Shown in pieces: positions 25,501 to 32,484 of a DNA stretch of 32,868 nt (position 1 is the stretch's first letter; each line of letters opens with the position of its first letter). Where the stretch lies: positions 1 to 32,868 of the forward strand of contig JAGWGC010000006.1 in NCBI GenBank assembly GCA_028867615.1, read 5' to 3'. A program made the translations under genes and the position numbers. Source of the DNA: Nitrososphaerota archaeon. GTDB taxonomy: Archaea > Thermoproteota > Nitrososphaeria > Nitrososphaerales > Nitrosopumilaceae. A model generated the notes under the pieces. It saw nothing but the letters and a program-made list of their open reading frames with translations, did not search any database and was not told the origin of the DNA.

Positions 25501-26130
25501 CAAGGAGTGGTAGAATGGGCAAAAACAGAATTCGGAGTTGATTTGGATCTAGACAAGGAATATCGTTATGTAGTATTTAGTAAAAGAAAGAAAAACTATC
25601 TGGGAGTACAAAAAGATGGCAAGGTAGATGTCAAAGGTTTGACTGGAAAGAAATCACATACTCCACCATTTATTAGAAATCTGTTTTATGAAATACTTGG
25701 AATCTTGTCACAAGTACAAAACGAACAGGAGTTCTCCCAGTCCAAGACAAAAATTGGTGACATGATATCGGGTTATGCAAAAAAATTAAAGGCAAAGCAA
25801 ATTCCCCTTGTAGAACTTGCATTCAACGTAATGATAAGTAAAGCCCCCGCAGAATATGTCAAAACTATCCCTCAACACATCAGGGCTGCCAAACTGTTAG
25901 AACAGACAAGAGAGATAAAAAAAGGCGATATTATTTCATATGTCAAGATAATAAACAAACCAGGGGTGAAACCTACAGAAATGGCAAGGCCAGATGAGAT
26001 TGACACTCCAAAATACATGGAGTTTATGGAAAGTACATTTGACCAAATATTGTCTTCAATGGACTTGGACTTTGCAAGCTTGATTGGTGAACCAAAACAG
26101 ACTGGATTAGACCAATTTTTCTGGAAGTAA
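22597..26130 (+). CDS. polB: Family B DNA polymerase with an intein
   Basis: A replicative-type archaeal B-family polymerase of 1177 residues, about 850 after removal of a 327-residue intein. Exonuclease motifs are FDIEVES (residue 204 on), TFNGDEFDMPF and YCFNDSR. Polymerase motif A is DFASLYPSII (Asp489), motif B KVILNASYG (Lys575), and motif C YGDTDS is split by the intein after YGD (residue 627). The extreme C-terminus, QTGLDQFFWK, is a PCNA-interacting peptide (PIP box). It lies 7 bases after the dCMP deaminase gene and is probably cotranscribed. The polymerase needs splicing to be active because the intein divides the catalytic Asp motif. Confidence 0.96.
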   Translation: MSNAIEEVTTTMLPALLVSAAYDGLKKCAVLKFYEPKSQTLKLWFDNTGHKPYCYSKLDPEELKFLSSRTDVLKLESVKREDLLKDRMIDMTKITVTDPLAIGGTQTDKSIRNIMETWESDIKYYENYLYDNSLIVGRYYTIEDGKLKEYSYPIPDEVQLALKGLLFDKITNIGIIDTKGFQNHISEWANLLNQPVPNIRRITFDIEVESETGRIPDPKIADRKITAIGFCASDDFKTVFVLKRAGLQMGTDELPKDVKISFYEEDKEADMLRDAFKILENYPFVITFNGDEFDMPFMYNRAERLGVPLKEIPLVMMRDSATLKKGVHIDLYRTFSNRSFQIYAFSHKYNDFSLNTICEGLIDESKTEYEGELEDLSLYELGNYCFNDSRITQKLTSFNNDLLMNLLVVITRIGRMPIDDISRMGVSQWIRSLFYYEHRKHNYLIPRREELDQKSGTASTEAVIKDKKYRGGLVVEPTEGIHFNVSVMDFASLYPSIIKVRNLSYETVRCIHDECKKNMIPGTTHWVCTKKNGLTATLIGSLRDLRVNYYKSLSKNPSLSADQRQLYTVASQALKVILNASYGVMGAEIFPLYCLPVAEATTAVGRFTILETIEKCKSVGIEVLYGDSVLPDTPITIRRKDGTIDLIPIETLMPKTVSNTRYDKLGDIEVLTEKGFTKIKHVYRHKVKKKGYRILTRKGFVECTEDHSLVINGKSVKPSDLKVGDKINQVSFKTESRIHVSPDLGWLFGLFISKGTCNTHRHEKCIKYSWRIVNQDKKLLQKAQKIIHEHLALETTIEDIHKRSSTYALVPKDNHKLFVEYFKLFCYRDDHKGVPQPILNANNEAKMAFINGMSDRDTHAKINGLTMLDQIHKTVIAGVIVMLEQLGLEYSLQIRKDKPSVCRLEIIKDQKNRRIKQSDIIETIEKFSISGYVYDLETKNHHFCGGLGNVLLHNTDSLFLKAPSQDQVQGVVEWAKTEFGVDLDLDKEYRYVVFSKRKKNYLGVQKDGKVDVKGLTGKKSHTPPFIRNLFYEILGILSQVQNEQEFSQSKTKIGDMISGYAKKLKAKQIPLVELAFNVMISKAPAEYVKTIPQHIRAAKLLEQTREIKKGDIISYVKIINKPGVKPTEMARPDEIDTPKYMEFMESTFDQILSSMDLDFASLIGEPKQTGLDQFFWK
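24478..25458 (+). mobile_element. Intein in polB at the YGD/TDS site, degenerate homing endonuclease
   Basis: A 327-codon in-frame intein, from Ser1 (SVLPDTPITIRRK) to HN (GGLGNVLLHN), with Thr as the +1 residue; the exteins rejoin as YGD-TDSLF. Splicing block B is present as CTEDHSLV (TxxH), and block F as YVYDLETKNHHFCGG. The site is the well-known pol-c insertion point. Between the splicing halves, LGWLFGLFISKGTCN aligns with a LAGLIDADG block, but the usual Glu/Asp before Gly is Lys. The second block, AFINGMSDRDTH, keeps an Asp. Splicing therefore looks intact while endonuclease activity is doubtful. Confidence 0.93.
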
Positions 26131-26246
26131 ACAGGACGTAAATAATATTGATCGGTTTTGGTCTCGAAAAATTGTTAAAACCTAGCATTAACCATAAAAA
26201 ATGATCAAATATTTACACCTGTATGTCAAGTCTGTCAGTACTAAAA

Positions 26247-26255
26247 TTTATAAAT
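26247..26255 (+). promoter_or_regulatory. TATA box for the small zinc-ribbon gene
   Basis: TTTATAAAT is centred about 26 bases upstream of the ATG at 26277 and lies inside the longer open frame that begins at 26223, supporting the shorter start. Confidence 0.6.
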
Positions 26256-26276
26256 AAAGTTATAGAAATTACAAGT

Positions 26277-26444
26277 ATGCGAAAAGATTCATGCAGAAAT
26301 TGCGGTGTTACCATGGAAGAATTCCAACGTTGCACTGTATGTAGTGAAGTAAACCAGTTTGTCTGCACCATCTGTAGAAAGGCAAGCGACGAGCAGGTCC
26401 ACCCAAAATGTAGTCTGATCGCAAGAAATGTTGTATGCAATTAG
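26277..26444 (+). CDS. Small zinc-ribbon protein, 55 aa
   Basis: A 55-residue protein beginning MRKDSCRNCGVTMEEFQRCT, with four Cys pairs or singles (CRNC, CTVC, CTIC, then HPKC) sufficient for two zinc sites. The last Cys and an extra one (VVCN) are near the end. Start at 26277 is fixed by the TATA box 26 bases upstream. The gene follows polB and precedes a stretch with three hairpins. Function unknown; such mini-proteins recur throughout this window. Confidence 0.75.
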   Translation: MRKDSCRNCGVTMEEFQRCTVCSEVNQFVCTICRKASDEQVHPKCSLIARNVVCN

Positions 26445-26458
26445 ATACTTTTCAAACA

Positions 26459-26516
26459 TTCAAAATTTGAACAATTTTGCTTTGCAAAAAAGAGGTTGGT
26501 TTCAATTCCAAACCAA
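26459..26516. repeat. Three consecutive inverted repeats
   Basis: TTCAAAATTTGAA (26459-26471), TTTTGC-ttt-GCAAAA (26475-26489) and TTGGTTT-caattcc-AAACCAA (26496-26516) are perfect inverted repeats packed into 58 bases just after the zinc-ribbon gene. They may fold in the 3' end of its transcript or act as terminators or operators for the ureohydrolase gene downstream. Confidence 0.5.
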
Positions 26517-26623
26517 AAAGAGTATTTTTGAATAGATAACAGTTCATGTGATCATCTCTGAAAATCTCAGTTTTTTATTTGCCAAAAAGATCAAGATTTG
26601 AAATATTATTATACCACTGTAAA

Positions 26624-27514
26624 ATGATGAGCCTTACACAAATGAGTTTTCTTGACTTGTACATGAATCGAAATCCACTGATAACAAGCCCGAGTGAAAG
26701 TGGGGACGTATCCGCAATAGTTTATGGTATCCCTTTTGACTCGACGCATTCATTTAGACCTGGAACAAGATTTGGTCCAGACGCAGTACGCCAAGCTTTT
26801 AACAATATTGAAATATTTTCAACACGATTTAACGTAGATTTAGAAAGTGTCAATATCGAAGACCTTGGAAATACATATCATACGGTAGTTGCGACCGAAG
26901 TGCTTGACATGGTTGGAAAGATAACAACCGAGCTTGCAGAGAGAAACAAGCAGATGATCATTTTAGGAGGGGAGCACTTGATTACATATGGTACATACAT
27001 GGCATTTCCAAAAGATACCGGTTACATAGTATTTGATGCACATTATGATTTAAGAGATGAGTATGCAGACATTAAGCTGAGTCATGCAGCATACCTTAGA
27101 AGAATCATTGAAAAACGTGGCGCTGAAAATATTGTCCATGTTGGCGCAAGATCATTTGTAAAAGAAGAGCTTGCATTCAAGACAGAGCACAAGGTAAATG
27201 TTGTGACAGATAAGGACATCAGGGAGGGTAGAGGACCGAAGATGGTCAAAGACTTCATGTCTACTTTTGACAAGATCTATGTCAGTATTGATTTGGATGT
27301 GCTAGACCCAGCATTTGCACCAGGGGTTGGGAATCCAGAAGCCATGGGAATCACATCACGAGAGTTATTTGATATGATATATGCATTAGAGGGCAATACC
27401 ATAAGATGCATGGACATAGTGGAACTTTGTCCGCCATATGACAATGGTGCAACAGCCTCCGTTGCTGCAAAACTAATGTCTGAAGTCATAGCAATGAGTT
27501 TATCCCGCAAGTAA
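26624..27514 (+). CDS. speB: Ureohydrolase, agmatinase-like
   Basis: A 296-residue member of the arginase/agmatinase family, binuclear Mn enzymes that release urea from guanidino compounds. Metal-binding motifs are LGGEHLITYG, FDAHYDLRDEY and SIDLDVLDPAFAPGVG, and the N-terminal YGIPFDSTHSFRPGTRFGPD is typical of agmatinases. Agmatine to putrescine is the likeliest reaction, but related archaeal enzymes use other guanidino substrates, and urea could also feed ammonia supply in an ammonia oxidiser (inference). The open frame reaches a TTG at 26579; ATG 26624 is preferred because AAATATTATTATA lies about 25 bases before it. Confidence 0.9.
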   Translation: MMSLTQMSFLDLYMNRNPLITSPSESGDVSAIVYGIPFDSTHSFRPGTRFGPDAVRQAFNNIEIFSTRFNVDLESVNIEDLGNTYHTVVATEVLDMVGKITTELAERNKQMIILGGEHLITYGTYMAFPKDTGYIVFDAHYDLRDEYADIKLSHAAYLRRIIEKRGAENIVHVGARSFVKEELAFKTEHKVNVVTDKDIREGRGPKMVKDFMSTFDKIYVSIDLDVLDPAFAPGVGNPEAMGITSRELFDMIYALEGNTIRCMDIVELCPPYDNGATASVAAKLMSEVIAMSLSRK

Positions 27515-27543
27515 CTTAAGAGAGAAACAAAATTACCATCCTA

Positions 27544-27774
27544 GTGGAAGAAAGCATTTCTGATCTTGTCAAAAAAGGCATTCAGTTGGTTGTAGATGGA
27601 GATTTTGAGAATGCATTAAGTTATTTTGATCAAGCAATAATGATACAACCAAGTAACCCTGATTTGCTCAACAAAAAAGGAATTGCTCTGCGTGGCCTAG
27701 GAAGATATGATGAGGCCATTGAATGTTTTAATAAATCGCTGCAACTTGACCCAAGAGATTTAGATGCTTCCTAA
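27544..27774 (+). CDS. Small TPR protein, 76 aa
   Basis: Two tetratricopeptide repeats: KKGIQLVVDGDFENALSYFD then QAIMIQPSNPDLLN, and KKGIALRGLGRYDEAIECFN then KSLQLDPRDLD. This is a protein-protein interaction scaffold. The start is a GTG, with CTTAAGAG about 26 bases upstream across the end of the ureohydrolase gene. It ends 2 bases before the convergent thrS stop. The partner is unknown. Confidence 0.85.
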   Translation: MEESISDLVKKGIQLVVDGDFENALSYFDQAIMIQPSNPDLLNKKGIALRGLGRYDEAIECFNKSLQLDPRDLDAS

Positions 27775-27776
27775 TA

Positions 27777-29627
27777 TCACACCATTATTTGTGGCCTTTT
27801 TGCTACACTTCTACCCATGTTTATTCTCATGAAAGGTTTCCCTTTAGTTTCTTCTTTGATATTTGCAATGAATTCTTCAACTGAAATATTATGAGGATCC
27901 TTTGATTTCCTGTCTCGAATAGACAGGGTAGTAGAATTTACTTCTTTTTCGCCAATGACTATGATGTATCGTATCCATTCCGTCTCTGCATCTCGGATAC
28001 TCTTACCTACACTTTCATTTCTGTCATCCACATCTACCCGTATATCATTTTCTGTGAGTTTGTCTGCAAGTTTTTCACAATAATTCAAAAACTCGGGTTT
28101 TACTGGAATTAGTCGTACTTGGGTGGGGGCAAGCCATAATGGGAACATGGGTTTCCGTCCCTCTCGCTGGTCCTTTGCTGCTTTCTCCAATAGTGTGTAT
28201 ATCACTCTCTCAATTGCACCGCTAGGAGAATTGTGTAGAATTATTGGGTTCTGAGGCTTGTTGGTATCATCCATGAACTCAATGTTGTATCTTTTTCCAT
28301 TTTCTACATCAATTTGATCGGTTGATAATGCAGAAGCTTTTCCAAGATTGTCCACATAATTGAATTCCCATTTTAGTACAAAATAGAAAAATCTCTCCTT
28401 CCACATCTCAACAAGCACTGGCTTGCCAATCTTTGCCACAATTTCTTCAATCAGGGATTTATTTTCATTGTAAAATTCTTCGGTAAATCGAATTGCCATT
28501 TCATAATCTTCACTTTCAATGCCAAGTCCTTTTATGACATCGCGTGATAGCTCAAATCTTTTTCTAAACTCTTCTTTTGCTTGGTTCATGTCCATACACA
28601 TGGCATGACAATCAGGCATTGTAAAAGCACGTAGTCTTCTAAGACCAACAAGCTCTCCAGACTGCTCCCTTCTGAAACTATATCTTGTAAGCTCATACAG
28701 TTTTAACGGCAGATTCTTGTATGACAATTGAAAATCTTTTGCCATTAAGAACTGACCAAAACATGCTGCAAATCTCAGGAAGAGGTGTTTTCCTTCCGAA
28801 TCAATACTATACTGTCGTGCCGGAAATCTGTGAAAGTAACTTTCCATGCTGGGATGATGCGAATCATACATTATCGGAGTCTCAACTTCAAACCCTCCAT
28901 ACTCCATTACCTTGTCTGTTACATATCTTTCAATTAGTGATTTCATGAGCCTGCCATTCGGATAAAACCTCATGTTGCCAGCATCTGATGCTGGTTCATA
29001 ATCTGCAATTGCCAATTTTTTCATTAATTTTACATGTGGCGGAGGCTCGTCAACTGCTCTTTTCTTAGCAGCTTCATATTTTGCCAACACTTCAAGATTT
29101 TGGCATTTTGCAAAATTGAACTTGTCAATATCATGCAGTTTGCCATCAGGGGTAAGTATATGCCAATATGATATGATCTTGGATTCTGCCTTTAGTGCAT
29201 TTGATGACGAATCTTTTTCTTCTCCAGCTGTTATTGTTTTAGAATTTTCAGCCAACGGGTGTCCTTTGACCTGAAGTTTGTAGGATTTTGTCCATCCAAA
29301 TGGTGCCCTATGTACCTCCAGACCTGTGGCATTTTTTTCCATATCTTGGAGTAGAAGCAATGCAGTGGTAGGAGATGCAAGCTTTGAGCTCAAGTGAGCA
29401 TAAGGATACAATAATAATTTAGAACAGCCGATTTTTTGCATGGATTCTGAGATTTCAACTATTGCCTTTTTTGCAACGACCTCATTATCTGATTCTTCTA
29501 CTGCTACAAATGCGACCACGATCTCTTCAAGGCGTTTTGACTGAGGATCTATTTCTTCAGCAGATTTTATTTCCTTTTTTACTGGCGTATATTCGATATA
29601 GTCGCAATGTAACTGCAATATCCGCAT
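27777..29627 (-). CDS. thrS: Threonyl-tRNA synthetase, archaeal type
   Basis: Charges tRNA-Thr; 616 residues. The N-terminal ~140 residues (MRILQLHCDYIEYTPVKKEI onward, with SSKLASPTTALLLLQDME) are the archaeal D-aminoacyl-tRNA deacylase-like editing domain that removes mischarged Ser. The class II catalytic core shows LFLRFAACFGQFLMAKDFQL (Zn-binding Cys), motif 2 YSFRREQSGELVGLRRLRAF, MPDCHAM and motif 3 SPSGAIERVIYTLLE. The C-terminal anticodon-binding domain has PLWLAPTQVRLIPVKPEF and VDVDDRNESVGKSIRDAE. It is probably monocistronic. Confidence 0.97.
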   Translation of the reverse strand: MRILQLHCDYIEYTPVKKEIKSAEEIDPQSKRLEEIVVAFVAVEESDNEVVAKKAIVEISESMQKIGCSKLLLYPYAHLSSKLASPTTALLLLQDMEKNATGLEVHRAPFGWTKSYKLQVKGHPLAENSKTITAGEEKDSSSNALKAESKIISYWHILTPDGKLHDIDKFNFAKCQNLEVLAKYEAAKKRAVDEPPPHVKLMKKLAIADYEPASDAGNMRFYPNGRLMKSLIERYVTDKVMEYGGFEVETPIMYDSHHPSMESYFHRFPARQYSIDSEGKHLFLRFAACFGQFLMAKDFQLSYKNLPLKLYELTRYSFRREQSGELVGLRRLRAFTMPDCHAMCMDMNQAKEEFRKRFELSRDVIKGLGIESEDYEMAIRFTEEFYNENKSLIEEIVAKIGKPVLVEMWKERFFYFVLKWEFNYVDNLGKASALSTDQIDVENGKRYNIEFMDDTNKPQNPIILHNSPSGAIERVIYTLLEKAAKDQREGRKPMFPLWLAPTQVRLIPVKPEFLNYCEKLADKLTENDIRVDVDDRNESVGKSIRDAETEWIRYIIVIGEKEVNSTTLSIRDRKSKDPHNISVEEFIANIKEETKGKPFMRINMGRSVAKRPQIMV

Positions 29628-29650
29628 GTTTTATTTTTGTTTTGGCTGTC

Positions 29651-29659
29651 GAATTAAAC
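29651..29659 (-). promoter_or_regulatory. TATA-like box for thrS
   Basis: Minus-strand GTTTAATTC is centred 28 bases upstream of the thrS ATG at 29627. Confidence 0.45.
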
Positions 29660-29735
29660 TTTATGCCAAAATGAACATGTGAAGATAAAACATATTCAAA
29701 AAAAAACTTGAGCCATTAATGATCATATTAAGAAA

Positions 29736-29894
29736 TCACCTACGTCTCATTTTCTCAAGCTTGGTAGTTATTCTAACTATTTTTTCAATTATCTCATCAT
29801 TACTACCCTTTCCAGCCAAAAACTTGACTAGCCAGTCTATCTCTTCGTTGTTAAGCAGGTTTTCCATGGATAGAATCATTTGATTAGTTGGCAT
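29736..29894 (-). CDS. Small helical protein, 52 aa
   Basis: ATG at 29894 opens MPTNQMILSMENLLNNEEID, then WLVKFLAGKGSNDEIIEKIV and RITTKLEKMRRR. Two or three amphipathic helices with a basic end look like real coding sequence; an internal ATG (MENLL) is an alternative start. It lies upstream of thrS on the same strand. No known family. Confidence 0.6.
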   Translation of the reverse strand: MPTNQMILSMENLLNNEEIDWLVKFLAGKGSNDEIIEKIVRITTKLEKMRRR

Positions 29895-29920
29895 CCATAA
29901 GTATTTTCATGATTGTATCA

Positions 29921-30166
29921 TTATACTGATTTTATTATAACGTCGTCACGGTTGTAGAGTATCTTTTCATGCGTTATGGTTATAGTACAGTTTTGTTTGA
30001 ACTTCATCTCTTTTTTGTTTCCTACAGAATCTTTGAAGATTACACTAGGATCTTGGATCACGTCAATCTTATACTGTGTTCCTTGTTTTAGTTTCTTCAA
30101 TTCCTGGCAACCTTGCATATTGATAAGCAGCGAACATGCAACGGAATTTGATTCTAAAGTAGACAT
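29921..30166 (-). CDS. Hypothetical protein, 81 aa
   Basis: Not recognised. MSTLESNSVACSLLINMQGC, followed by a strand-rich region (TQYKIDVIQDPSVIFKDSVG, NKKEMKFKQNCTITITHEKI). It is probably a small beta-rich soluble protein. The frame is open from a TTG at 30187, but the ATG at 30166 lies 26 bases after TTTTTATAAT and is preferred. The overlapping plus-strand frame is judged a shadow. Confidence 0.55.
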   Translation of the reverse strand: MSTLESNSVACSLLINMQGCQELKKLKQGTQYKIDVIQDPSVIFKDSVGNKKEMKFKQNCTITITHEKILYNRDDVIIKSV

Positions 30167-30279
30167 TAATGGTTTTGCGGTTTGCAATTATAAAAATGGT
30201 TGCGTTATGTACAATATGCATCAATTTGGATTTCATACTGTTTGTAAAAAATTCAAACATATTGCAAAATTAATTCGAG

Positions 30280-30462
30280 TTACTTTTCCTGAGAGTTTTT
30301 TTCCTTTTCATCATAAGAGTATAAGGAATCATCACGCACGTATGTGCCTGCATCTCTAAATTTACTTGAAGTATTGTCTTTTTTACTGTACCAGCGTCTA
30401 AAAATTACTGCTGCTGGACCACCGATCAAACTAAGAAGCAGTGGATAAATCCAACTATCCAT
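30280..30462 (-). CDS. Small single-pass membrane protein, 60 aa
   Basis: MDSWIYPLLLSLIGGPAAVI is a membrane helix followed directly by basic RRWYSKKDN, then a polar, charged cytoplasmic tail (DDSLYSYDEKEKNSQEK). The positive-inside rule places the C-terminus in the cytoplasm. The frame extends to an ATG at 30492 (10 extra residues); 30462 is preferred because CAATTAAAATG lies about 23 bases before it. Function unknown. Confidence 0.6.
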   Translation of the reverse strand: MDSWIYPLLLSLIGGPAAVIFRRWYSKKDNTSSKFRDAGTYVRDDSLYSYDEKEKNSQEK

Positions 30463-30524
30463 CACACATGTGCCACCACATTTTAATTGCATCTAACAAT
30501 CATCTAATAAAAATCCGTCTCAGA

Positions 30525-30656
30525 TTATCTAGTTTTTAGAACATGGGAAAAGAAGATGCATGTTACTGCCTCATCATTTTCTTCAGCAACACATGGTTTA
30601 AGAACATTGCAATGTTTATCCGTAATTGACAATGTATCGCAATCATGTTTCATCAT
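30525..30656 (-). CDS. Possible Cys-containing microprotein, 43 aa
   Basis: Minus-strand ATG at 30656 (or 30653) opens MMKHDCDTLSITDKHCNVLK, then PCVAEENDEAVTCIFFSHVL and KTR before TAA. Four Cys and a His could form a metal site or disulfides. An AATAATATTTTT box lies about 27-30 bases upstream, which supports it. It fills most of the space between its neighbours. Unrecognised. Confidence 0.42.
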   Translation of the reverse strand: MMKHDCDTLSITDKHCNVLKPCVAEENDEAVTCIFFSHVLKTR

Positions 30657-30760
30657 GATTGTGACAGGCTAACCAAAAATATTATTATTTTTCCCAAAGA
30701 CAAGATTGTCATTCTCAATTATTACAGCCATATTAGAAAAAATCAGATCAATTAGAGGCA

Positions 30761-31057
30761 TCATAGTTTATAGTCTTTGCCCAATTCGCTTTTTAAAATA
30801 GCAACCTGTTCAAGATTTCTAAACATCTCATCAATTTCTTTTAAAATGACACATAATTCAAGTACTTGTTCATAATCCATTCCAATCTTGTCTGGGACAT
30901 GGTGAAATGACAGTAATTCTTCCACAATTTCCCATAACTTTTCAATAGGTAATTTTCTTAGTTCTTTTTCAAAGTACTTGTGATGTGATCTCAAATAGAC
31001 ACAATCCTTTGTACTGGGAAGAAAATCCACGACATTATAATTTACAGTAATGATCAT
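30761..31057 (-). CDS. Hypothetical helical protein, 98 aa
   Basis: Not recognised. Begins MIITVNYNVVDFLPSTKDCV and is mostly helical and charged (KYFEKELRKLPIEKLWEIVE, YEQVLELCVILKEIDEMFRN). It is probably cytoplasmic. It stands alone, with about 100-150 bases of unexplained sequence on each side. Confidence 0.6.
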   Translation of the reverse strand: MIITVNYNVVDFLPSTKDCVYLRSHHKYFEKELRKLPIEKLWEIVEELLSFHHVPDKIGMDYEQVLELCVILKEIDEMFRNLEQVAILKSELGKDYKL

Positions 31058-31213
31058 GAATATACATCATATATTGAGTGTGGAATGTTTAACACGTATT
31101 TGATTCTAATTTGGCATCAATTCCAGCATTACTTGTGAAAAAATCACATAAATTTTTAGTCAATAATTTGTACGGAATAGTTTAAGATACATTTTCGATA
31201 GATATGATGAATA

Positions 31214-31429
31214 CTATATCCCAGTAATTAGATATCCGCGCTGACCAGTTTCAGCATCCACCATTGTTTTCATGAAATAGTCTGCTTTATCAATCACGGT
31301 AAAAGTATGCGATAACCAGTTTTCATTTTCAATCAGATTATTTATGCTAATAAACGATACACATGACATTGGCAATAGCATTCCAACAATCATCCAAGAA
31401 GTATTGAATTTATTTCGAACATCATGCAT
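31214..31429 (-). pseudogene. Truncated CHASE3-domain sensor
   Basis: A 71-residue product with an N-terminal membrane helix (SWMIVGMLLPMSCVSFISIN) followed by HTFTVIDKADYFMKTMVDAE and TGQRGYLITG, the hallmark of the CHASE3 extracellular sensory domain of histidine kinases. The frame stops right after ITGI, about half way through a CHASE3 domain, and no HisKA or ATPase part follows in any minus-strand frame. It is thus probably the 5' remnant of a sensor kinase. It begins 29 bases after the metalloprotease gene, and a receiver gene is nearby. Confidence 0.68.
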
Positions 31430-31458
31430 TCCCCTAAAACATGCATAAGGGAGTCATG

Positions 31459-32358
31459 TCATTTTGTACACACCACCTTGCTATTCTTGTCACCATCATA
31501 CAATCCATGTAATGCATCAATATCACAGGCAGAGATATACGGATAATCTGGAAGCATAGGATGCATAAGATCTTCCACAGCAGTAGAGTGTCCAAGCCCT
31601 AGAGCATGACCGAATTCATGTCTCATTATAGCCTCAAGTCTATCAGCATCAAGCTTGTTTGCCTTGAAGATAGTTATTTTAGACTTTAGGATTTGATTGC
31701 CATCTACAAGAGATTTGGTATATCCTGAATACCCATCAGGATTTACATCACTTGTCAGTATTATTTCAATATCTCCCACTCCATCGGGAGATCCATTTAT
31801 GTCAAATTTTTGCGGTATGTATAACGTGGTAGGCTTTTCAGATGCCTGCTCAGTAGCTCCTTCCCATCCCACATAATATGTAGAAGAAGTTCCCGGTGGA
31901 CCTTTACCTGTTTGTGAATCATCTATCGATACAACTTTAGTAGACAAGATTGCATCTTTCAGGGCATTTATCATGTCTTGTGGAACTTTTGCTTCATTAA
32001 CAACATGGACGTGAATCACTCTTCCATCTTCAATATTCCATGATACCCATGTATCTACAGTATCACCTTGTAGATTCTGGATTACATAATTTGAGTTGTA
32101 ATTCGACATATTGTGTGATATAGCTTTGTTCACAACTTGATTCTCATAGTAAGAATAGCCTACAAATCCTAATGAAACTACAACTATGATAACTGAAACC
32201 GATACATAGTGTCTTTTATGGACTCTTTTTTCAGTCTTTTCCCCATCATGTACTATCTCTTCAAGAATAATTTTTTCTTGCTCTAATTCTTTGGATTTTT
32301 GTGACTCATCAACTAGTTTTCTCTCTAGATCTTGTTTTAATTTACCCAGTTCATTCAT
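31459..32358 (-). CDS. Membrane-anchored matrixin-type zinc metalloprotease
   Basis: A 299-residue product from the ATG at 32358: a charged coiled coil (LGKLKQDLERKLVDESQKSK onward), a membrane helix at about 51-70 (YVSVSVIIVVVSLGFVGYSY), and an outside catalytic domain with HEFGHALGLGH (247-257), the HExxHxxGxxH zinc motif, and the Met-turn LMHPM. This is the metzincin/matrixin arrangement. The same frame continues upstream without a stop to 32484, encoding SDKIKELEQEKIILKE, a repeat of the later SKELEQEKIILEE, but it has no ATG, GTG or TTG. The coding region may therefore begin further upstream than 32358. See the finding on the TGA at 32485-32487. Confidence 0.8.
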   Translation of the reverse strand: MNELGKLKQDLERKLVDESQKSKELEQEKIILEEIVHDGEKTEKRVHKRHYVSVSVIIVVVSLGFVGYSYYENQVVNKAISHNMSNYNSNYVIQNLQGDTVDTWVSWNIEDGRVIHVHVVNEAKVPQDMINALKDAILSTKVVSIDDSQTGKGPPGTSSTYYVGWEGATEQASEKPTTLYIPQKFDINGSPDGVGDIEIILTSDVNPDGYSGYTKSLVDGNQILKSKITIFKANKLDADRLEAIMRHEFGHALGLGHSTAVEDLMHPMLPDYPYISACDIDALHGLYDGDKNSKVVCTK

Positions 32359-32484
32359 TTGCGAGGATATTGAATCGTTGACTTCCTTTAGAATGATTTT
32401 TTCCTGCTCTAATTCTTTTATCTTATCACTTTCAAACGGCTTTCCATCTGCAGATGTATCATTTTTGTCTGAGCTAATTTTGAC

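Noticed and set aside
26213-26440. Minus-strand 75-aa frame
   Set aside because: Antisense of the small zinc-ribbon gene, which has Cys pairs and a well-placed TATA box.
29976-30359. Plus-strand 127-aa frame
   Set aside because: Opposite two minus-strand genes with better start context; its composition (many Cys, Phe, His) is typical of antisense reading.
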